Shown: piece after piece, positions 48,939 to 62,226 of the stretch
Numbering within the stretch: position 1 is the first letter of the stretch
How the letters are laid out: each line of letters opens with the position of its first letter
Source: Metopolophium dirhodum
Taxonomy: Eukaryota; Arthropoda; Insecta; Hemiptera; Aphididae
NCBI RefSeq assembly: GCF_019925205.1
Contig: NC_083568.1
Span: 31,054,001 to 31,118,000, forward strand
Direction of reading: 5' to 3'
DNA length: 64,000 nucleotides
The notes under the pieces: model-generated
Told to the model about the DNA's origin: nothing
The model's database searches: none
What the model saw: only the letters and a program-made list of their open reading frames with translations
Program-made: the position numbers and the translations under genes

Positions 48939-49378
48939 CAGTGGTCGGCTATTAAATTCTATGGCGGTCCAGATAATTTGAAAAAAAAAATGTTCAAGGA
49001 CCAGAATACACTGAAATAATAGTAATATACCTAATGTGTTTATTTTTGTGTTAAAAATACAGTTCAAGCTATTATTGAAGCAAATTATTCAATATAATAT
49101 AATATTGGCCAGTTTTTTTTTTTAAATTTGGTACTCTTGGAGAACAACTGGAGAGCAGAGTGTTTTCAAGTCGGAGATCAACAATATTTCTTATTTAAAA
49201 ACGTCATCTTGGAGAACAACATTTCCCATGTGTACATGTGGAGCCAAAATACAACCTGAAATTAGATCAAATATCTATTATGGGCAGAAAACAGCATTAA
49301 AAGAAATATTCTTGGCGGTCCAGTTTTTCCCCTCCATGAGCTGGATTTGGCCAGCAAGCCATTTATTTCTGACCCCTG
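48939..49378. mobile_element. Possible hAT-like element (440 bp), decayed
   Basis: The left end CAGTGGTCGGCTATTAAAT is similar to the right end reverse-complemented, CAGGGGTCAGAAATAAATGG. GGCGGTCCAG occurs near the left end, and GGCGGTCCAG occurs again near the right end. The flanks ATTTTCAA and TTCTAAAA do not match, so insertion is not proven. Confidence 0.45.
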
Positions 49379-49404
49379 TTCTAAAACATATTAATATTAG
49401 GTGG

Positions 49405-49412
49405 GTAGGATG
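49405..49412. repeat. 8-bp target site duplication, left copy
   Basis: GTAGGATG here and at 50229-50236. Confidence 0.93.
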
Positions 49413-50228
49413 CAGTGATGTAGTCGTAATTTTTTTACTGAGTATACGTTTTAATGTGCTTGATATGTAAGCGTGGGGGCTTCTCCCCTCCCCCCCCCAA
49501 CCACTATATATGCTACGCTGTTACTTATGATATATTTATAATTACATACACTTTACTACTACCTTACCGCAATTGAGTCTCTATAGTTTACAATCATACT
49601 CCTAAAATATATGATTATACATTTAAATTGTTTATGATTACCTATGTTAATTTCTTAACCCCCCTATCCCCACTTCTTTTTAAGTCAAAAAACCTAAATA
49701 TTTATTAATATTTATAGTCTTAAATGTATACTCGGTAGTATATAAATTAGGTATCACAACTTTGAATGATTAAAAATAAATGAAAACATCATTTTTTTTA
49801 GATCAATTGTTATATTTATGTAATTATTGTGTGACACAGTGTATGTACATAAAATAATATTTTTTGACAAAATTATTTTCAGTAATGCATGTGACCGTGA
49901 ATCTCAGCGTCGGCTATCGTTATCGATAAGCTTATAATTTTAGACGTATAATATATATATATATAATAAATAGAAATCCATGCAATGAAGTTAAAAATAG
50001 ATGTGTAAAATGTAAAAATAATAACAGTTCCTAATGAACATGATAATAAGGAAATATGTTTGGTATTATTGATTATTCGTTAATACTATTTATATTATTG
50101 ATTTATAGCTATACAGTATACCCGTATACCTGCGTATCACAAATTATATTATAAGTATACGCATCAACCAAAAACTGGAGAAGTCGTTATACGCCGTATA
50201 CCCGCGTATACGCCCCACTACACCACTG
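49413..50228. mobile_element. hAT-type non-autonomous element (816 bp)
   Basis: The ends are CAGTGATGTAGTCGTAA on the left and, reverse-complemented, CAGTGGTGTAGTGGGGCG on the right. They are bounded by perfect 8-bp duplications GTAGGATG. The interior is AT-rich. Near the right end, CGTATACCCGCGTATAC-type words are repeated (50118-50213). No coding frame is present. Confidence 0.93.
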
Positions 50229-50236
50229 GTAGGATG

Positions 50237-52860
50237 ACTACACAGCTGTGATGGTATTATGATAATTATTTATTATTGTACTTTTGAAAATTTTAGTTGA
50301 TGATTTAGTTTTGATCCTATACAGAGTACCTTTTGGCTTTTAACAATATGAAATATTACATATATATATTATTAAATATTTTAAAAGTTAACCGTCATAT
50401 TATTTCCATGGTTCAAATTAATTTATTTAACCGTAAATTCATTTGAACTGTCAACATAATATAATAATAATTAATAAGTAAAACTTAATTACATAAGTCT
50501 CTTCTTAACTCTTATAACTATATCTTAACTAACATTCTATATTTTAATACTCAATAAAATACAATTTTTTATATAGTTTTTTTAGCTGCTTAACGTTTAT
50601 GTATAATTAATTTATAGTCATTCAATATTTATAAATGATTATTTAATTATTTCATACACGACAATACATACAGGTTATATTATAGTATAACGTAATATAA
50701 TAGAAACACAATGGCTGTGGTAAGTATTGAATTTACTAATGGGACATAATTTTCCCTATAATTAGGAGAACCATCGTTTTTAGTACCATTTAAATGGGTT
50801 AACATTGTCGACCACTCACGGTAAAGTGGGGTGCGCTGAATAAGTTCTCAATATGAGAAATCAAGAACAATTGATATAATTTTACAAATGTAAGTTAAAA
50901 TGGTAAAAACAGCAGTACATAGTAAAAAAAACAATATTGATTGGGATTGAAATAATTAAATTTGCTGTTATTTTCGTGACTGGTGGGAGGGTGAACCCAC
51001 GAGGGCTACAACAACCCGAAGTGTTCTAATCACTATATGTTTACCTCCGTCCATTAAAAAATTCAGAGAACCTGGCTGCAGCGAATAAAAAACGGAACAA
51101 TACCGGGTAATTATACGATGTACAATTTTATATTTTAATAGTTTAATTATTTCCAAAACATTTTTCATTGTTGTATTTTAGTCATAGAAAAAGAAGCGTT
51201 AGCTATAGCGCGCCGAGGGAATATTCGCTCGTTTTTTGTGCACCGGAATCCAGCCATAAAATGTACGATGGCGGAACTAATATTTGTGTATATACACACA
51301 GACTGTATACTGCATCGTTTTTAATTAAAGCCGTTAGAGATGTTTTCATTTTTGTATAATATATATCTGCGGATAAACAACATCGAATTCTCGCAAACAT
51401 TATTATAATATTATATACACCACGCCGACGAATCGCGATGACGCAATATATTTTTCGATTTGCATATTTCACTTAAATCAAAAAACAAAACGAAAAATCG
51501 AATCCGTATATACATTAGTATAGGTACACTGCAATATCGGGACGAGCACGCGAGCGGTAAGTATACGATATATTTTGTACTCCCCCCCCCCTGTCCTATT
51601 CATAATACATAGTTTATTTATAAACCTTATATTAGTATACACAGCATAATGCATTATGAATGTACCGATACAGTAGGTACATCGGAGGTGGTCTCCAACG
51701 CATAATAGTATTTTTGCAAGCGGATACGGGAAAAATGTTTTAAAAAATGTGCTCACTATAATATAATATATAGCCGGGTTTCAGAATATTGTACAATATA
51801 TTTTTCTAATTTTCTCAGGTTTTTTCGCAGTTACAACACTATTTACCGACGAACATATTATAATAATATAATTCCGAACAACTGCAATGAAATAAACCGT
51901 GACATATAGTTTGATTTATATTGACGATGTTCGATGGTTATATAATTATTATAAGTACCTAATACAATTATTTTGATTTCTGTTGAGTGTTTATGGCTCT
52001 TTTACTCACAATGTTCACTTTAGGCGTGAAAAGTCTTTCTCGTCGTTCGCCATCCCCGTTAAGGATTTAGATTTAGTATAATGGATACACGCATAGAGGT
52101 ACCTGTATGTTATACAAGTGATTATACTTTGAAAGTAAAAACTCGTTGTCTCTCTAAAACTAAATTATAAACGTCTTTGGAAATATTTCTGGGTATAAGC
52201 ATTTGGAGCTTAGCAAAGTGGTACTCTGCAAAATATTGCTCATAATATATATAAATTTATTTTAAAAACTTATAGCTCAAAATATTTCCGAAAACGTTCA
52301 TAATAATAAATACTTTTTGAGATGATAAGTGTTTACTTTTAAGAAAACATTCTGCTTTGGGGTATGATATTAAAAATGTATGTTGTCACTAAAAAAGTAA
52401 AAATATTGCTTATGACTTCAAATTACGTGAAAAAAATAAATATTCCCATAAACGTTTATACTTCATATAGTGCTCGAACGCGATACGTATTCGAGTGTTT
52501 ACCTAAAAAAGAATCAGCTTGTGTACATAATATTATGGAAAGGCGATTGCCGATATTTCATAATATTGCGCAGGAAATTCATATTTTTTTAATTCCACGT
52601 TCCGAAAAGTATTTGTGCGTGCAAATTTTGGACAATAATATTTGTTGTTTGTTAGTAAAGGTATTTGAGTTGGATGAACAGTCGTGTAATATTATAGTGG
52701 CATAAAGGTTCGACGGTGAGATGTTGCATACGAGTTTCTCTAGGATTCTATAATAATCACTATCACAACATTATACGATTATGCGGAGAAAACGATTGCG
52801 ATTTGCTTTGGAAAAGAATTTCCGCTCTGGAATGTGAAATGGAAAAACCAATAATTGCGA
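50237..52860. other. Intergenic, no supported gene
   Basis: AT-rich. The plus frame at 52364-52705 (113 codons) shows no motif, signal peptide or splice support. A C-run lies at about 51581-51590. Confidence 0.4.
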
Positions 52861-52861
52861 T

Positions 52862-53704
52862 TGAAAAACGGCGAGAAATCCGACGAGACGAGAGCGGAAG
52901 AACAAAAATTTAACGCCGTTTTTTTTCCTACACCGGAGATTCGATAGAGTACCTTTGTGATATTATATTATTATCGTTATAAAGACGTATTAAGTATAAA
53001 CAAGTAAATCGTAGAACTTTTTACAATCCTTGGACTCCTTAATCCTTAGACTCCTTAGTCCTTACACTCTTTACAATATACGTCATTCTATTATTATTAT
53101 TATTATTACCTTAAAATATATTGAAATGTCTGTGTACGCAGAATGTCGCAGCGCCACATGGCGGTCAGATTAAAATCAGTAATGACATTACGCGAATGAA
53201 CCAGAAATCCGGTAACCGTCACACCGTTTACCCGGTACGACGCAGTTCGATCGCCCACTTCCCGGAACAGTGCGCCGACGTCCGTCTCGCGTTTAGGACC
53301 TTTGAGGTTCGTCCTCTGTTTATATTATTATTACGATAATAAATTGTTATTAATAATATTGCTGAGATTACGTCGAAAGGCCGCCGCGACGCCCACGACC
53401 AACGCAAAATTTAAAAACGGCGAGAAATCCGACGAGACGAGACGAGAGCGAGAGAACAAAAATTTAACGCCGTGTTTTTTCCTACACCAGAGATTTGATA
53501 GAGTGTCGCTGTGATATTATATTATTATCGTTATAAAGACGTATTAAAGTATAAACAAGTAAATCATAGAACTTTTTACAATCCTTAGAACCTGGTTTAG
53601 GACCTGCGAGGTTCGTTCTCTGTTTATATTATTATCACGATAGTAAATTGTTATTAATAATATTGCTGAGATTACGTCGAAAGGCCGCCGCGACGCCCAC
53701 GACC
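52862..53704. repeat. Duplicated A-B segment with a missing spacer in copy 2
   Basis: Segment A (AACGGCGAGAAATCCGACGA, then AGTATAAACAAGTAAATC) occurs at about 52865-53030 and again at 53416-53580. Segment B (TTTAGGACCT...GAGGTTCG, then GATTACGTCGAAAGGCCGCC) occurs at 53292-53402 and again at 53593-53704. Copy 1 has about 260 bp between A and B (53031-53291), which copy 2 lacks. The short frames inside, rich in Arg/Glu, are repeat-driven. Confidence 0.85.
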
Positions 53705-55479
53705 GACGCGGAATTCGACCTGACCCCCGCAGCGAAATTTTTTTCGCCGAAATGAGCCGGGCGAGCAATACTCCGCGGCCGTTTACCATAATATTATTAC
53801 AAAACCGATGTTTATTTTTCAGTAACTTTTTGCGCGTCGGTTGACAAAGTACTGCACTGTCACGCGCCACGGTGTTCGTCTAGAAATAGACGAGATTTCC
53901 CGGTACTCGAGTTTTCCACGAATATAGGTACCTACTCCGACGTGGATAATTGAAAACATATTTTCCGGAAAGCCGCTTATGACTTCGGTGTTTTCATATT
54001 TTTACAATATTATTCCGCCCGACGGTAATCGAAATCGGAAGCTTGCAAAACCGCGGGTTTAAAAAATCTGAAACCTGAGAATTTCAAAAAAATTGTTCGG
54101 AAAACCCAAACCGAATATCCGATTAAAACAGTATTGATTTCGACCGTTGTTTCACACCCATCGTTGTTTATTTTCACTCATTATTGATAGTTGGTGTGGG
54201 CCGTACAATAATAATTACATAAAGTTTATTATTGAAAAATAATAATATAGTTCAATAACTAATAAATATGATGTTATTTACAATATTATTATTGACGAAA
54301 TAAGCCTATATTATTTTTATTCATTTATTGAATAAAAACATATAGGTACTTTAACGTATATTATACGTTTTTGTTGTAGTTTTATATTATATAGATTCAC
54401 GTTAACTGTAGAAACTTTATAAGGACATAATTTTCTAAAAAAAAAATTTTAATATCCATGTATATATACGACCTAAACTATTTGATTCAGTATTCTCAAA
54501 AAAGTAAATATTTGAAGTAAAAAACTGGTTAAAATTTAAAAATATAGTTAATGAAAAATATAGGATATTATATTTATCTAATTATTTGTCTACAACGTGA
54601 TCATCATCAAAAACAATCGATGAGACAACTGTTAAACTATAATAGCATTTTCAATAACCGTTTGTACAAAACCCAAACCAAAATAAATATTTCAAAAACT
54701 GAAACCTAATCCATCGTTATACTGCGAAATTAATATATATTAAAATTAATATATAATATAAACTTTTATCCTTCAACATTTTAAGGGTTTTTTTACTTTT
54801 TTTCTTGTTATATTAAAAATAATCGATATAACTTGATTATTAATTTGACAACACCGGAGTTTTGGTTAGGTTAGGAACAAACTGGTTTTGCGTAAAAATT
54901 CTCGTTTTTATATTGCGAATTTTCAATTTTTACCTATCTAAACTACCAAGTAAAACCAATTTGTTATCAGAAATCAGAAACCACCCTCAAAGTCAAATAT
55001 CGAAAAATCCTTTCTATTTTCTTTCACGTATATACAGAGACAAAAAAAAAACCATACATCGTTTTAAAGTCAATACTCGCTCTGCTCAGAATCTTAAATA
55101 TCTGCATGAGAATAAAATATGTTTTTATTTATTTATTTATTTGTTTTTTTTTTTTTTAATAATTATAATTATGGCCCAATGAAATGTAAGACAATGCCAT
55201 GCCAACATTATTATTCAAAATACATTTATCCGGACATCAAGCCATAAACGTATTATTCTCGTATCGTATCTCGACGCGTATTTTTGTCGAACATTTATTG
55301 TATATTTATTTATATTGTATAACAATTATTTATCGCGCTTTCACATTTTTTGTCATCCGCACAGTTATAGTAATCGGTTCGTATTATCTAAAAACAACCA
55401 TACTATAATAATTAATTCATTATATTACGTGGATTAATCAATGATTGTATTAATTATGGTCCATATTGTTATTTCGCAG
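53705..55479. other. Intergenic, no gene seen; possible upstream region of the gene at 55504
   Basis: AT-rich. CTCGCTCTGCTCAGAATCTT near 55078 is a single terminus of the GATTCTGAGCGGAG family. A 5' exon of the following gene could lie here or further upstream but was not recognised. Confidence 0.35.
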
Positions 55480-55503
55480 TTCGTCTACAGCAACATACCC
55501 ATT

Positions 55504-55824
55504 ATGATGGCTGCAGTTGAAACAGTTGATTTGAAGGTTCGTGTCCAGAGGGGCAATAATGTTTCTGCACTGATCAAAATGTTCGAATCCAACCGCGACG
55601 ACTTGGCACCAAAACGCAGACAAAATACCGTAATCGTGAGCGACGGTGGACGGTACGCACCGCGGAGTGACGTCACCGGGACGTGGAGGCCGATCCAAAC
55701 TTGTGGACATGGATCGGTGGTGGGGGGGAAGAAGAATGTCGGAAGTCCGAGGAAGAAAATTAAACCCTGTGCGGGATTTGTGAAGATGATGATCACCAAG
55801 TTTGGGGGGCTCAACGCTGCCTGA
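55504..55824 (+). CDS. Uncharacterised small basic protein
   Basis: 106 codons from ATGATG at 55504 to TGA. The protein is rich in Lys/Arg/Val/Gly with a short amphipathic stretch (NNVSALIKMFESNRDDL, residues about 19-35), then basic patches (APKRRQ, GGKKNVGSPRKKIK). It has no signal peptide, membrane segment or zinc motif, and no family was recognised. The frame is open further upstream through the acceptor at 55479 (FVYSNIPI before the two Met). It may therefore be the C-terminal part of a longer spliced protein. GC content, codon-like composition, an acceptor in front and a poly(A) signal behind argue for a real gene. The opposite-strand frames of similar length are shadows. Confidence 0.5.
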   Translation: MMAAVETVDLKVRVQRGNNVSALIKMFESNRDDLAPKRRQNTVIVSDGGRYAPRSDVTGTWRPIQTCGHGSVVGGKKNVGSPRKKIKPCAGFVKMMITKFGGLNAA

Positions 55825-56134
55825 GGCGACTACTGACCGGTAAAAAACTAAGTACAACCTCCACGCCGGCGCTGTGCTCTCCGAACCTAGTGATCCGTCT
55901 TCTTCAATGATCCTGTACGGCGTGTACGGGGTTTCATTTTCCTCCTCGTATTTTCCACATTTTTCTTCCTCCGCGATCCATCCAGCAAGATTGGATCAAC
56001 ACACACTTCCCTGGAGTCTGTGAGTCTTGATCGTCATGACAAATTGTTATTGTTATATATTTGGTGGAGTGCACGTCCGCCATGCATGGACTGCAATGAT
56101 TGCAAATAATTATTATGTGTATTGTTTCTTTATA

Positions 56135-56140
56135 AATAAA
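56135..56140 (+). promoter_or_regulatory. Poly(A) signal
   Basis: AATAAA, 310 nt past the stop at 55824, followed by TTGTGTCTCATTTT about 20-30 nt downstream, a plausible cleavage region. Confidence 0.55.
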
Positions 56141-56169
56141 TGTATTGTTCCTAAATCTTGTGTCTCATT

Positions 56170-59100
56170 TTATTCAATGATTTTCGTCTTATAACGACTT
56201 ATCGCAATCGAATAATATTATATGAGGATCAATCGCTTCCAATAACAGTATTATGCAAAATAGTTTTTAATTATTTAGAAAATTAGGTAAGTACTGGAAA
56301 TTCATTTATTTTGTGAGATTCAGTTATATACTTGTCTACAAGAAACCAACTCTGATTTCGAAACATTTATCGAAGTTTTTTGCGATTAAATAATACTCTT
56401 TGAATTACATTAAGAAAAACTAAAATCGTTTGTTGTGAATATCCAAGTTTGTAGACATTTCAACTTCAGACGTCCAAGAAAAATATTTATATAATTACAC
56501 TCATCTTTTTATTTTATAACGGTAATGAGCTTCAATGCTTGTATAAAACTTTCAAACATAAGGTATGAGTGTATAATTAAAAAATAATTTGCAATTTTTG
56601 GTGATTTTGATGTGTTTATAAAAAAACCTTAAAGTGAAATATTGTTACTATGTATTTTCAATATATTTGTTTATTGGTATATTAAAAAACTGATAATAAT
56701 CTTCTATTACATTACCTAGGTACCAAACTTCTTTACTCGAAAACCAAAATTATATCATACCTATTTTATAATATTATTATCTACACGAATCGAAAAGAAA
56801 AACGAAATAAAATCGAAAATTAATTAAGGCGCCTATATAGGTAGGTACACTACTACACCGTACCCACGATCGATCATTACGTGCAGGTGCTGAACGGAAG
56901 TCGGTTATGTATGCCTACCTATATACCCAACCTATACCTAGGTACAGATCGATTCAAGAATATATTATTATAATGATATTGTCGAGTGAACACTAAATAT
57001 TGCCTATCGTATATTAATGTTTTAATATTGAACGCGCGTGTCCCGTATACTACACTGCAGGTACGAAGCTTAAGGACACCACCGAATAAAACAGGGTTAG
57101 GGGGGTACACGATTATAATAATAATTATTATTGTTGTTGTTGATCATAGAAGGACGGGTTTTCCGATACGTCACGTATTACACAGGTGTAACTCCAGTGA
57201 CGGCACGTGGACACCACTCGGGCGTAATCACTATAATTGTTATTCGGGAAATTAAACACGCGATTTTGCACGACATTAAATGACGTGTACCTTGTAAAAA
57301 ATGTAATTTTCTCCAAACTTTGTGTCTGCATATTGTATACGAATTGTACAGCGAAGAACACGTATTCCGCGCAACAGCGTGTCATCGTTATTTTTGAATT
57401 TCAGTTATAAATAATGAGTTTAATTTTTAGTTATCATATTACCTACGTTTTATTTATTTATCGACGAACGAATCTTTTTTTACATTTTTTTTTAATTACT
57501 GTACAAAAAACATTGTTGAAAAATAAAAAAGGATTCGATTTTGTTTTCAATATTCAAGTTATTTGCACGAACTAAGTCCTAAGATACTACTTTTATTGAA
57601 AGTTATAAGTTATAACATTGTAAAAACATAATAATAATCTAAATGGTAAACATTATTATCTTAAAAGTAAATGGGATATGCGTAGTGGATATTACGAAAA
57701 AAAATAATAATATTAGGTTTAAGTAGGACGTATACATAATATATACATTTCTCAAATAGTATAAAATATGAGATTGAATAATTTCAACCTACGCTTTGAA
57801 GCATTTGTATTGCATTGTTTCCAGATGTCTACAAAATTGTTTATTTTGATTTTTTTTCAATATTATAGTTTAAGAGTAATAATAATTCATAAACCAATAG
57901 GCAGTAATATAGAATAATACGAATTTAATAAATTTATTTGACCATATTATAATTTAATAGTTAACGCTAACGCACGTCAATATGATTTTTTTTTTAATGT
58001 TTATGATAAATTATTATTTAATAATAACTATTGGAATTATTTTATCTTTTATACGGACACAAATCATTTATTTATAAATATTAAAAATTATCATTTTTTT
58101 CTGCGAATACACACCGCAGGTCGAAAAAATTGCACCACAGACGGGAGGAATCAAACGTCGAAGAGAATAATTATTAAAAGAGCTCATTTTTCGGCCATTG
58201 AAAATGTTTGAAGAAATATCAAAAATCGTATTAGCTGCAGCTCAGATTCGTTTTTATTTCTAATACCAAGATTCAATTCTGTAAACATTTTATTTGAAAA
58301 AGCTCCAAATATCGTTGTATTAGGTTGCCAGATGTATGAAGTAATTCCAGTAGTGGTGTAGTACAGATGCAGGGGTTTTCAAATAAAACCATAAAGACAA
58401 TACGAAAAACCACACAATACCGTAAAACAATATAATTTTATTGTTTCGTTCAATCACTAAAAATATAAACAAATCAATTAGTTGGTATAATATTTCTTGA
58501 ATATAATAATATAATATGTATACCGAAGTATTATAATAATACATATATTATGTATATTAATATATATTATATAATATAACAATATATGTATATAATCTAT
58601 TATATATTATGATCTATTTTTTTGCTGTAATATTTTTATGTGGAAAATTAAAAAAATTATCGACCAAGGGCGAAACCAGTATCTACGTGTAAATAGTTTA
58701 TAATAAATAATCAATAACAACCAATAGCTAAAGACTATTATATATTAGGGAATAAAATGAAAAAAAATTATTATCCACAATTTTTAGTCAATCGTATATT
58801 GCCCATGACTGATAAGTTCAAATATTGTTCTAACTGTATATTTTACAATGTTATTTCTGTATAATATTTATTATTTTATACTAATTATAACCGAGGAAAG
58901 ATTCAAGCCTACTTCTGTATTAAGCTGATACCTATTGCCACTGGATTGTATTGAATAAATTGTACCATTATTTGATAGAAAAATATGAAAAAAAGTCTCA
59001 AGTCCAGACACATAAAAACAGATTAAGATATATTTTACACTTGCCCAAAAAAATTTTGATAAATTATCAAATTGATATCTGTAACAATAAAAACATTATT

Positions 59101-61164
59101 TTTTATCCCTTTCGATTAAAAAGAAACCACTCATACAGTCATAATATAATACTCGAATGGAGAATTCCCAGTAAAAAAACTTCAACAACTACATAATATT
59201 GTTGAGTTCAGCTAATAATAACACACGTCACACATATTATAACTGAAAGCCCAATCACTTGTGAAAACTTTGAAAAAAACTGCAACATTCCGGATGAAAT
59301 ATATTCATGTCTCAACTCCGTCTCTTCGATTTGGTCAAATCACGTACCTACCGATTTCATCATCATCTGAAAACTCGTAAAAGTCGACGAGATAACATTT
59401 CTAAAACGCGTAAATAAGGACCTGTATCCATTTTCCGTAAGACATCACTCATTATTTCACAAGACAATAAAGTTTTTGAAAATATCTCTTTCGCATAATT
59501 TTAAGAAGTTTCAAAAGAACATTTTTGGAAAAAATTAATTTTACGCCAGCCTTTCGACGCGGCTGTTGATAATAATATCAAATGAAAACCAATGAAATTG
59601 CATAACAAAATCGTTTATTACACGGTGTAAATGTACATAAGTTTACGGTGATATAGCCATATTTATAACTTATGTAGGTATAATTTTTTTGCATAGCCAT
59701 TTCTTTTGGTTCAGGGCTAGAATTACGACCACAGTAACTTCGGCTTCTTCAAGTTCCATTTTCACGGAGATCGTCAAGTACGCATGCCTATCATGATTTC
59801 GGTATCAATCTGACTGTGTGTTGACATCGGTCAAACTCTTCACTGCTCCGATATTCGACATAATATTATCAATCTCGATCTGATATATTATATAATATGT
59901 ACGAACAATATATTATTATTATGTTTTGTTTAATGATGTATAATATATTATTTTGTTAATCGTTATGTTTTGCGGCGTTTAAATATTTTTGATTGTCGAT
60001 TTCCGTTATGATGACGTTTTCTATCGTTTTTTTTGTCAAGTATAACGTTTGCAAGCCCAGTGGTTAACATCACTTTTAATGTGCTGCTATCATATACCTA
60101 TTTGGTGACTTGGTATTATAAACTATGTTCATATATTAATAATTGAAATACCCGATACTACAAATTTAAATTGATTTATACCTATTACAACTACTATAAT
60201 ATATTAATATGTAGCTGGTGTCTATATGATGGTATCTAGATGGGTATTATAATAACACTGAAGGTATATTTTCAATTTAATGATAAACGTACAAAAAAAA
60301 AACGTATGTATCAACCATCATTGATTTAATAATATCATATTATGTTATAGCTAGTTATGTGCTTGTTTCTATATTAATTGGACATATTATTATTATTATA
60401 TTTCCTGGTGAATATTATGTGTGTTTGTATAGGCTTTTCGACGATAAAGTAGGATAATAAATAATAATATACCTAATATTAGCCATAACGATAACTGGAA
60501 ATGAGTTTCTTGCATTATTGATAATTCGCTAAACAACGCGCACGAAGCTCATTAAGTATAATAAATGATTGTTTGTAGAGCCCAACAAAAGTTGGCTTTA
60601 TTCCTTTATAACCCCCATTGTTTACACGACCGGACGAAAATCTATACTGTTTATTTTGTAGTATCGTTAATAATAATTACCTACAGAGTTTTTCTTTTCC
60701 TTGAACGTAAGTTTAGTGTTAACGACTTGGTATTTAAATCGTCTCATTAGTTATTACGAACAACGTTTTAAATCATATAATTCAAACTCAAAGTTTCACG
60801 CAGTCATCGTTCGTTTAGTTTCAAGATAAACATAATCTGAATTTGAATTAAGTTTAAGTTTCACCGAACGTTTCGGTTTTTCAAAACATCCGCTGATAGT
60901 TAGTGATTCGTATAATCAGACAGTACAATTTTATCACAAAAAAATAGTACGATAAAGTATTATTTGTTTAATAAAAGCGTAGTTAAATACGATCAGCTAA
61001 TCAACCAATTTTTTAAATACTGAAAAAGCTATAAAAAAAAAAAACCGAGGAAGTCACTCAGTTGTAAAGTTAGCGAGATTTCCTTCTCTGCAGTCCTCGT
61101 CGCCATTTAGATGGTCACTGTAAAAGCTGATGTGTTTAATTTGAATTAACGATAAACAAATAAA
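56170..61164. other. Intergenic, no gene seen
   Basis: About 5 kb of AT-rich sequence. Open frames are short and Ile/Tyr/Asn/Phe-rich, as expected from composition. TAGGTACC-type words and ATT/ATA runs are frequent. Confidence 0.4.
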
Positions 61165-62226
61165 ATTATTGTATAGGAAAAACGATTTTGAGAGGAGGTG
61201 ATGGTCTCTCGATTTAATTTCTTAGGATATTCTATTGTTTTTATATTTATATTGGTAGGTATAAGTCATTTATTTTTCTGGAAAATCTATGTGTTTTCAT
61301 TATTTATAGGTTGCATAACATGGACAACTCATCAGGAAGCTTTTCAATTTTTTCGACCGAGAATAACATTTTTTATCAACATGACGTATAGACAATAAAC
61401 CAAAATTTTAAATTACTTTAAATAGCTTAACATATTTAGTCTATAAAATATTTTGAAAATGTCATTATGTATATAAAAAGATAATTTAAGTAATAGTGCC
61501 ATAGTGGAACACTTGAAGTTTCTACGATGACTATTTTTTGAATAATAACAAAATAATAAAAATCATTTGACCAGATAAATGGTTATTATACGGTTGAATA
61601 TCAAATGTCGTCAAAATTTGAACTTCAAACGACCATAAAAAAAAATAATATGACTTTACGCTCAACTCTTTTTTTTTAGTTTTAGTAAAGGAAACTTATG
61701 AGAAATATTTTTTCCCATCTTAGGTTTTAAAATTAAATACTTTGAAAATAATTTCGATAGTCCTAAGACTATTAACCAATAAATTAGCGAAATTTCACGC
61801 AACTTTGAAGAATTTCGTCAAAGTTCTAACTTTAAATACTCATGAAAAATTGAAGTGGATTTACGCTTAACCTATTTATTTAAATCACATTTAAAAAAAA
61901 AATGTATGGGATATCTTGCATTACATTTTCAAACTTTTCAGTTGATTAAAATTTTTTCTCATAAAAATATATTGTAAAAAAAATAAAAAGTCGAAAATTT
62001 CCAATGTCTACAAATAGGATAAAAAGAACCAAACTGTTTTGAAAATAATACGATGTATCTATAGAAAACGCTATCAATTTGTTACCAGACACGACCGTCG
62101 TCGAATGGAGTAGAAGATTACGGCATTTTTCTTCTGTAAAGTGTCTTCAGACACACAAAAACATGAATAAAAACACATCGTCGTAAAACCAGTGCAACGT
62201 TCATCGCTCCGCTCAGAATCTAAAAT
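61165..62226. mobile_element. Possible old DNA element of the GATTCTGAGCGGAG family (about 1.06 kb)
   Basis: GATTTTGAGAGGAGGTGATG near 61183 faces CATCGCTCCGCTCAGAATC near 62202, the reverse complement of GATTCTGAGCGGAGCGATG. Inside are two related stretches (about 61620-61680 and 61825-61880) sharing ACTTTACGCT/ATTTACGCTTAAC and neighbouring words, suggesting internal repetition. No target duplication or protein was identified. Confidence 0.5.

Larger units (their letters stand above)
55480..56165 (+). other. Last exon (inferred) of an uncharacterised gene
   Basis: It starts after a good splice acceptor (ATTGTTATTTCGCAG, AG at 55478-55479). It holds the frame 55504-55824 and about 330 nt of 3' sequence, then AATAAA at 56135-56140 with a T/GT-rich stretch after it. 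The exon is clearly richer in GC than its flanks. Confidence 0.5.

Noticed and set aside
52364..52705. 113-codon plus-strand frame
   Set aside because: No recognisable domain, splice sites or poly(A) context, and the composition is as expected for AT-rich DNA.
54864..54880. GGTTAGGTTAGG as insect telomere repeat
   Set aside because: Only about two TTAGG units, so chance is sufficient.
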